DNA of 64,000 nucleotides from Hemicentrotus pulcherrimus (Eukaryota; Echinodermata; Echinoidea; Camarodonta; Strongylocentrotidae). The notes under the pieces were generated by a model. It was not told where the DNA came from and ran no database searches. It saw nothing but the letters and a program-made list of their open reading frames with translations. The stretch covers positions 60,012-124,011 of the forward strand of contig BEXV01001253.1 of the NCBI GenBank assembly GCA_003118195.1, written 5' to 3'. The translations under genes were made by a program, and so were the position numbers. Each line of letters starts with the position of its first letter. The stretch's first letter is position 1. Of the stretch, positions 1 to 64,000 are shown piece after piece.

Positions 1-3000
1 TATAGGCCTAAAGTAAGTTCAACTAAATACTGCTTTCTTTAGTATAAAGAATGCTGGGCATTTATGTTTCCTGTTCTGATTAATTTGGATAGATTTTCTT
101 TTTTCTTTTGTGGAATGACATAGGAGGAATGGGTAATCAGTTTGGCAACAATGGGCAAGTCTTTCCTACATTGTTAGCCTTTGTATTATAGCTTTGTATT
201 TAGACAAGGTTGGATAGATTTAGAAGTTTGAAAAGAGGGACTGATAAAGAGCTTTGCAAAAGTGAATGGAAAGGTGACTAATGCAGGTCTGTGCTATATA
301 AAGTTTATACAGGTTTAACCTTTTTTTTTGTGAGTTAGAGTTTAGATGCACAATGGACTCAATAAGGAAAGGGGAAGAGAGAAAGAGAGAGGGGGGGGGT
401 GGTGGGCGGGGGGGAGATGGAGAATGAGAGAGATGGGGGAGGGGAAGATCGAGGGAAATGCAGACAGACAGAAATATCATAAACCAGGGTTCCACTTCAT
501 TTTGTAAACGAGGTGAATTTGTTGCAGTTCCTGTATATGATACATTCATAAGGTACATGTACAAATACATGTCATTCCATACAAATGTGATACATATTTT
601 TGCCATCACACTTCAGAGGCTAAGGTATGCGACTGTGCACCACTCAAAACAGGTACTAGTATCAGTGTATTCCAATACAAAAGCACAGTGAGTCATGCAT
701 GTGTTATTGAATGGAGCAAATAATGAACAGAACACAATATAGCCTCTGTGTATATTGTGTGAACAATTAGGGTGTTTTCTTATTTGCTTTGTTTACCTCT
801 TATTCCATCTGCTAGGATTGTAGGCTGAGTTCGTTCTTCGGTCGATTGGTCATCCTGAGGAATTTATAGACTTAAATCTTTCTCTTATGGCATTTTCATG
901 TAAACCTATACACGTATGATACTTTGTTGGACTGAACGTTACAGTGTGCTAAGTGTAAGTTTAGATTTTCTCATTCTTACTAACCGTTATGAAGAATTCT
1001 GTGTTGCTCGGCATTGGATATTACGGTACCCTGTTTATGGTACCCTGTTTATGGTAATATTGTTTTCATTTGTTGATGTGATTATAGACTGTTTGTCATG
1101 TGTCCGTGAATGTACAATGTATGGAGTGGTTGATTATTTGTGTGGGAATAGATTTGTCATAGGATATGATTTGCATGTATTTGTTCATACATGTACAAAA
1201 TGTTGTGTCTATTCTGTGGATTAGTAGAGGTTATTGTCTAGATCAACATGTACATTTTTTGCACAGTATACCAACTACATGTACATGCCTGTACATTTTG
1301 TCATGTACACTTGATCCCTAGTTTCTAGTCTGGATTTTTCAGAAATGAGGAGGGGTTCCATGTTTATTTGATATTTGATATTTTTCTGTACACAAAAATG
1401 TTATTAGTTCAATTTCAACATATGTTTTGTAAATTAAGATTCATTTGAACATCTACTATTATGATCAATTCATCATCTCATAATTGATTTAATTTCAGAA
1501 CAAAAGTATAGAATATTGTGAGAGGATAAAAAAAAAAAGTATGGCGAAGGACACAAGAAACTAGCAGTAACTTTTATTTAGCCTTCTGTAAATTTGTTGT
1601 ACATGTACACCATGTGCACACATGTCTTTATATGATTGGTACATACTTTAATTACATGTACATTGAACTAATACGATGGATAGAAAACAACACAAAACAA
1701 ACCTCAACTTCATCACCTCTTGAATTTTATTGAACTTTTACACCTGTCTTTTCAGCAAATAATATATATTGTTTCTAATTGTCATGTAGGACCTCTCTTT
1801 TACTCCATGGGCCTCCATACATGTACATACACTTCAATACATAGGTACTGTATGAATATATTATATGGTTCACTCTGGAGTGCATGTATCTGGTAGATTG
1901 ACAAAATCACAACAAAAGTAAATAACATGTAATTGTTTTGTTGTAATTTAGGACCCCCCCCCCCTATACCCTATGGGCCTTCAAGGTAGAAGAATGTAAT
2001 TTTTTGAACATACATGTACACACACACATGTATGAAACATAAGAAAAGACCAAAACATAATCTTTATCTCTGACAAAGAATGTTGCCTTCATTGTATTTG
2101 AAAATGTAATTGTAAATAAACAGATTTTGATTAGGTTGATTTCATTACAAGGTTTTATTCATGAAATGCTCTCCTTTTCAAAGTATGACATACATGTACA
2201 TGTACATGTATATACATGTAGTACCATTTGTAGTACCATTTGTAGTACCATTTTGTTGTTATTTTGTCACTCTAACTGATACATTTGGTCCCTCGGAGAG
2301 GACCATAAGCCGTCGGTCCTCTGGTTGCTTACTAACAAGCATTTATTTCTTTCTGTCAGCTGTCAGCTGTGAGGTAAAATAACCATCACTATCGCTATCA
2401 CATAATATTCCAGATTTTCACCTTATAATATATTCATCCAGTAAACATTGCTTATCGGTTAATTTTTGAATTCAGAACAAATTTCCCAAGACTTTTTTTT
2501 GAATTAGCAAGGTACATGTAGATGAATGTAATTTTGAACAAACACAAATGTATCAAACATAAGAAAAAATGAAAGAGTTGTTGCATGCCACGTAGAAGTT
2601 TAGTATATAGAGCAAATAACGGAAGGAGAACCAATAATCAAGTTTTCTCCATAAATGTCAGTCAGTTCAACTTCACCATTCAATATTTATATAAGAGAGG
2701 AGTGATATTGGCCAAAGTCATTACCATTGGTCATTACTTGATTTGCAGAGAAATGCCAGCCAAACTGGCTACTCTGTAGGTTATTATTCAATTTTAGTAT
2801 TAAGATTGTGGCTACGTTGGTCTACAAAATAATATGTAATTACTTTTTTTTTAAACAGCAGTTTATGATTCACTCTTCATATATGAACTCTGAGGATTAT
2901 AATTGTCTAAAGTGTTTTTGAATTTGCAAAGTGGACAAGCCCAAATTGCTGCTATTTCTGACAAAACTGGTTCAAGTTTATTGCTTTCTTTTTCATCTTT

Positions 3001-3308
3001 TCTTGAGACCCCTGTCACGACTTGCCAGATATCTATTTGATACTACACAATGGAAGAATAGCAATGAATACAGACATACCTAAAGCTTTTTGTCTAGCAC
3101 TCTTCAGAGTAAATTGCAAGAATGAAAAGAAAGCTGAAATCAGACAATATTTATAAGCGGAAACTAAAGGAACAAAGCGCGCGAAAATTTTGCTGGAGTC
3201 GTACCAGCAATTCTTGGTGTAAAATGTATTAATAATTTCCATAAACAAAGTGCCGGGTAATGCTATATGCTCATTCCATCTTCATTCTCTCTTGTTTCTC
3301 TAACCCAG
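1..3308. other. Upstream region with no gene seen
   Basis: No exon, conserved protein segment or RNA gene was recognised here. The stretch is AT-rich and carries many ACATGTAC-type palindromes, for example near 1250-1320, 1600-1660 and 2190-2220. It also has a G-rich block at 391-414 and a poly-C run near 1952. A non-coding first exon of the aPKC gene could lie here, because the coding exon at 3309 is preceded by a good splice acceptor, but I could not place its donor. Confidence 0.5.
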
Positions 3309-3432
3309 GTGTGATCAGTAGCCTCATCTCCAGACTTTGTGAGTGAGCATTCCAGATACCCGTCGGTTTATCCCAGAAGTACTCTGTTCTGTCGTTGGGG
3401 AAAGCTGAGCAGTCCACATGCCCGGGGAAAGC

Positions 3433-59258
<55,826 letters not shown>

Positions 59259-59348
59259 TCTTTGTGTTCGTCATCCTTCTTTACTCCAATAATTTATTTG
59301 CACCTTGAAAGATGATGTTAGTCTTTGTTGCCAGCTGTTTGTATGTCA

Positions 59349-59354
59349 AATAAA
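59349..59354 (+). terminator. Proximal AATAAA signal
   Basis: A single AATAAA lies 91 bp after the stop codon. It could give a short alternative 3'UTR. Confidence 0.35.
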
Positions 59355-60366
59355 AAATGGGAGAGTATTATATCTAAAATTGAAATGAATGTAAAGAGAA
59401 AGTGCTTAGGTATGGAGCTTGCAATGGTATCACAATGCGTTTGAATCTATAAACTTATCAACAGTATGTATTAGTGTGTGGTCAATATGTACGCTGTATA
59501 ATATCGATGAATTGTGGCAAGAGCATGAATGGGCTTGCCACAAACAAATGCAAGAAGTACTGATGTGAGTGTTGGGTTTGCAGTGAAGTTAGGAGAGCTA
59601 TAGGGCCTTCAAATGTTGCTGTGCATCATTTTCCCTTAGCCAGAAAAAAGACCAAAGAAAAAAAATATTGTATTCAAAAGCAGAAGGATATCAAAGTGGC
59701 CGTTTCTGGGAGGGAATTGAACCATGGACCTTATGGTTTGTGAACCTGGTGGTACACTGAGCCACACCCCTTTCTGATGGTACGATATGATTACAGTTAG
59801 ATTTGAGATGTGCTGATGAAGTTTGTAGATTCAAATATTTAAGAAATGGATGTTCTTGTGAAATTCAGCCCTATAAGAGTGTAATGGTATTCAAAACACA
59901 AGGACAAAGTGTGTGGGCATGACTGTGAATGTTTCTGTGTGTATACAATGATATGATAAATATTTAAATGTAGCCATGTAAAATATGTATGCAAAGTGAT
60001 GTGCAGTCAAACAAGTTGATGCGACTCCACATGAACGTCACAAGTAGGAAAGGGAGAACGTAATCAATCAGATGGGTTGCTAAAACTGTGCTGCAACTCC
60101 AGCAAAAAGAACAACTTGAAGAGAAAGTGATGGTGAAACTGTGGAACTAGAATGTTACCTTCTTGCAGCAGTTCATGTGCATCATAAGTCTGTTTGAAAA
60201 GGCTGATGTATGAGACTAGTCGCTTTCAGTGTGAAACCGTCGATATATGCCTTATATTTATGCTGCTCTGGTTTTGTCATTTTTTGCCTCTTTCTTATTG
60301 GAGATGTGAAGTGTTCTTTATAGTCTGGATATTGTGATTGTTTTGAGATAAACAGAAATAGAAGCA

Positions 60367-60391
60367 AATAAATGCTTCAACAATAAATAAA
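60367..60391 (+). terminator. Cluster of AATAAA polyadenylation signals
   Basis: Three AATAAA hexamers occur within 25 bp, 1.1 kb after the aPKC stop codon. Cleavage would be expected 10-30 bp further on. Confidence 0.5.
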
Positions 60392-62755
60392 CAACTTATG
60401 CTCTTGAAAGGGAGAATGTGAACTAGAAGGAAAAAAAAAATTGTAACTTTAAAGGAGGCTTTTGAACTAATTAGGAATCATAGTTTTCAAATCATTAACA
60501 AATAGCCAAGATGGAAGAAAGATGGTTCATAAATTGTATCTTTAATGTTTCAAAAATTAAAGATGTATTACAAACTTCAATATCTACATCATCAGTTTTT
60601 GTGACTACATTTCAAACAAATAAGCCAAATTAAGACGGCGAAACAGAGCAAAGACTCACATTATGTGAACAAGTGAAAATGAAGGAAGCCTTGTATAAAC
60701 CTTATCCATGAAAGCTTTATGGAGTACATCGTGTCAGTTCAGTGTTGTGTGAAATCATAAAAGTGAAATTGTGACAAAATATACCTGTGGAAAGAAGAAC
60801 AAAACGGCCTGCTACGCTTATGCTTGAAGTATTTGATTGTGCCTAGACAATTCATTTTTTATTTTACAAATGCCTTATAGAGCTGAGCGCTTTCAAAGTT
60901 ATCATAGTAATTGTCTGCAGTATAAGTGCTTCTGGAATCAGTTTAACTGGTGTAAATTTTAAAACAGTCCCATGTGGATGTTCTAGATGTTGGAAAGTAA
61001 TAATACATGAATGTTTGATTGATAAGATTTAACAAAAGATGCATTTCATTATATACTGCTTGACTCGATTAGTTGACAAACTGACCCACTCCGAATGTAT
61101 TTGAATCCTATTTGGGATAAGAGAGACAGTGTGCATTTTTGGAGTATCAATTTAAGGTTTCAGTTCAAATATGTTATGAGACTGTCTTTCCAAACACTTA
61201 TCATCCTCTCCAGAATTCTCAATTAAAAATGTTCATTCATCAGATAAATTAGATTTCTCTCTTTGGATTCTTTCCAGAGATGTGCTCTGCATATGAGATC
61301 AAACTCATTCCATTGGGATAAGAATTACACATGCCCAATAATAATATCTCCACAATGATATGCATTTCCAGTGTTATGTGCAACAGTACTACCAACTGAT
61401 TGATTCCTGTATTCTGCAGCCATTTTTTTTTGTGTGTGTGGTTATAATTCCTTTAAAAACTTCTGTAAGTGACTTTGTTCATGCTATTTGCATTCACCTA
61501 TAAATTGCCTTAACTTGTGCTCAAATATTATTATGTTTCTTGTTCTCTGCTTTTGATTTTGCTAGAACATATATTAATACTATGGTAACTTACTGGGGTC
61601 ATTCACAATGCCCTATTGTCCAACAAGAAAAATAATTTTGTCTCAGAATGGAATTGTATTGTATTGCAGATACCTCATTGTAGCTAGTGATTTGTGAGTC
61701 AATTAATATATGTATTCTTTTCATGACATAATACATACAGTATTCATAGGTACAAGTAGTCCAACATGTGTATACATGTACATAACTTTAAAAAATTATG
61801 GAATTTAGTAATCCTAGTTTGTTAAAGAAACTTTGGGAACTTGTTGCCATTAAAAAAACAAGTAATTTGTACATCATAACATCCATAGGTCATATCAAAT
61901 CAATTTATTTGTTTGGATTAATTTATGATTTCATAGAGGGATTATATTACAATTATTAATATTTCTTTATCTTTTTTTCTTCCTTTTTTAAACAAATTCA
62001 ACTCCCTAAGATTCTAATGGAACATTCCAATTTCAAACCATATGATGTACATAACAGGACTCTTCCATTATCACTGAAGGGCTGGTCACAAAAATAGCCT
62101 TCCTTGTGTACTTCAATGTTTGTGTTCTTCTAGCTATCCTGTAGGCAATTGTAATATTATGTACATATTTTGTTTATATTTACTCTTGTAATGTATATTT
62201 CATTATGTCAGATATTTTGTATTCAGTAATGCTGACTATATGTAATAATATTATGTTATCATTTCTTTAGTGCACTTATAAGATTATGCAATCTTAGATT
62301 TCCATTTTCACCCAATGTGGAACTTTGAACAAATTCTTTTATTTTCCCTTTTGAAAAATTCCTTTACCTTTTTATATCTTTTCTTTGTTAATATGCACCA
62401 TACAAAAATCTTGCCGCTTTTTCTCTCTTTATGTCTCTCTCCCCTTACATTTCTTTCTCTCTTTCGATTCGGGTAAGATTGAGTAGTGAACCCAACATAT
62501 TTAAAGTATTGATCAGAAAATGAAGCATTACTTAAATGATTAACTTATAGGCCTTCACATATAGTGAATAGAGATGGTTATTGAGCAATGTGTTGAGACA
62601 ATAAATTACCCTTACGTGGGTTACAAGAATGATTTCCAAGGCAGACATTGGTGTATTGAAATGTTTTCTAAAATGTCGGTTTGTGACTGAAATTTTGTGT
62701 TGGCTTTTATTGGCAGTCAAAAACAGGGATTTATAGATGTTGTGGAGAGCTTGAT
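60392..62755. other. AT-rich downstream region
   Basis: No gene, exon or clear repeat was recognised. It may be a longer aPKC 3'UTR or intergenic DNA. A CT-rich patch lies near 62420-62470. Confidence 0.5.
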
Positions 62756-62852
62756 AATAATAATGATGATGATAAAGAAAATAATGATGATTATGATGAT
62801 GATGATGATGATGGTAATGATAATGAAGCTGATGATGATGAAGATTAGTTTC
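62756..62852 (+). repeat. GAT/AAT-rich array
   Basis: An interrupted GAT and AAT trinucleotide array. Frames reading as poly-His or poly-Ile here are artefacts. Confidence 0.93.
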
Positions 62853-62929
62853 TTTTTGTGGTAAAGTCCTTGATGGTAGATATTGATGACAATGGGTAAT
62901 GTTATATAGGTCATTCAAGCTGTGAGTCT

Positions 62930-63066
62930 TTGATGATTGTGGTGATGATGATGAAGAAGATGATGATATTGATGATGGTAATGATTATGACGATGATTAT
63001 GATAATGTTGATGACAAGGGTAGCAATTATGATGAGGATGATTGTGGTGGTGGTGGTGGTTGAGGT
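62930..63066 (+). repeat. GAT-rich array ending in (GGT)n
   Basis: A second GAT-rich array with a (GGT)n run at about 63043-63060. Confidence 0.93.
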
Positions 63067-63149
63067 GGTGATGATAACCAGGCTAAGGGAGCGCATTGGG
63101 GCGGGGGATAGGGGCCACAATGTCCCCTTCCCCCAATGTTAGCAAGTAT

Positions 63150-63850
63150 CCCATTAGTCCCCCTTTTTACTTCAGATAAGTGCCTTTTTTCTTTCTATAA
63201 GCCCCTTCCCTCTTATCATAAGTGCTCCATTTCACCCCCTATTCTAATCTGATATGTGCCCTTTCATTTTGACAAATGCCACTTTCACCTTCTTAATATG
63301 AGCCCCTTTCAGGTGCGAGAAATACCCCCCCCCCTTTTTTTTTAATCTCTGATAAGATGCCATTTTTACTTTTACATGTGCCCCTTTTCATCTCTAATAA
63401 GTGCCCTTTACCATCTGATAAGTGCCCCTTTACCTTTTGTAATAAAGATCCTTTTCCCTTCATTATAAATGCCCCTTTTCACAACTCATAAGTGCCCCTA
63501 TCCAGATCTGATAGGTGCCCGTTTCAATTTGACAAGTGCCCCCTTTTTTCTTTGAAATAAGTGCATTTTCAATTTTGAGAAATTGTTCCTATCATCTTTG
63601 ATACGTGCCCCATTTTAGGCATGATAAATACCCATTTTCCCCTCTGATAAGTGCTCCTTTTATTTTGACGGGTGCACTTCTCCCTTCTGATAAAAGCCCA
63701 TTTTTACTTTCTAATAAGTGCCCCTTCCCTTTCTTATAATGTTTCTTTTTCGCCTCTGTTACTTGATTCTTACTCTTGTTACTTATGATGTAATTGCCCT
63801 TTGATAAGCGCCCTTTTGTACCTGTATTTCCACTGTCGCCTAAAAATTGC
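63150..63850. repeat. Degenerate minisatellite on GATAAGTGCCCC
   Basis: The word CTGATAAGTGCCCCTTTT or close variants recur roughly every 25-30 bp, more than 20 times, in one orientation. Units differ in length and in the pyrimidine stretch between the words. On the minus strand this reads as a Lys/Gly/Leu-rich frame (63592-63942), which I do not regard as coding. Confidence 0.85.
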
Positions 63851-64000
63851 GCCCTTTCGCAGTCATCTAAAGTGCCATATGTAGTTTCAAAACTATCAAA
63901 TGTCTCTTCTCTAGGCAGGGTATTCAATTGCTCAAAGTTCAAGGATATACAGGTCTATACTTTATAGGAGTTTTCACACCCGAGGAAAAACTGCATGTAC

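Larger units (their letters stand above)
59259..60391 (+). other. aPKC: Probable aPKC 3'UTR
   Basis: This is AT-rich, non-coding sequence after the stop codon. AATAAA signals occur at 59349-59354 and as a cluster at 60367-60372, 60382-60387 and 60386-60391. The cluster is the more likely main end, and the first could give a very short UTR. A tRNA-like fragment lies inside on the minus strand. The true 3' end is not visible, and the UTR may run further. Confidence 0.55.

Noticed and set aside
3418..3420. Upstream in-frame ATG for aPKC
   Set aside because: Possible, but its context is weak (C at -3); 3433 has A at -3 and fits the usual N-terminus length.
62532..63142. His-, Ile- and Met/Val-rich frames
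   Set aside because: Products of GAT trinucleotide arrays.
63592..63942. 116-codon Lys/Gly-rich minus frame
   Set aside because: Lies in the minisatellite and follows its repeat unit; no start context or known domain.

Overview
This window is animal nuclear DNA: AT-rich, intron-rich, full of short dispersed repeats and (CT)n/(GA)n tracts, with three runs of N. The many ACATGTAC and TAGGCCTA motifs, together with the repeat types, suggest a marine deuterostome, most likely an echinoderm such as a sea urchin. That taxonomic call is inference.

One protein-coding gene fills almost the whole window on the + strand: an atypical protein kinase C (aPKC, the PRKCI/PRKCZ type). I could place 17 coding exons between 3433 and 59258, all with GT-AG introns and matching phases. 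They total 1986 nt (661 codons plus stop). In order the protein has a PB1 domain, a pseudosubstrate, one C1 zinc finger, a Ser/Thr-rich linker, a kinase domain with DYG instead of DFG, and an AGC C-tail with an acidic (Glu) hydrophobic motif ending in EECV. The first exon is short (53 coding nt) and is followed by a 14.5-kb intron. Exon 8 (204 nt, phase 1-1) looks like a possible cassette; without it the protein would be 593 residues, about the size of vertebrate aPKCs.

Layout: 1-3308 is upstream DNA with no gene seen. 3309-3485 holds exon 1. 3486-17975 is intron 1, with several transposon-like elements, a local duplication, a 958-bp gap and a good TATA/Inr pair that may be an internal promoter. 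18098-40926 holds exons 2-5 in long introns, including a 501-bp fold-back element. 41777-43984 carries the C1 domain and part of the linker. 51753-59258 carries the rest of the linker, the kinase domain and the C-tail. 59259 to about 60400 is probable 3'UTR with AATAAA signals. The end of the window holds GAT-rich arrays and a degenerate minisatellite built on GATAAGTGCCCC.

No second gene could be supported. The most unusual material is in the introns: at least two families of about 300-420 bp inverted-terminal elements that end at TTAA (eight and three copies), one of which ends 23 bp from a splice acceptor; long fold-back elements; and a duplicated block in which one copy carries an inserted element and the other looks like the empty site.
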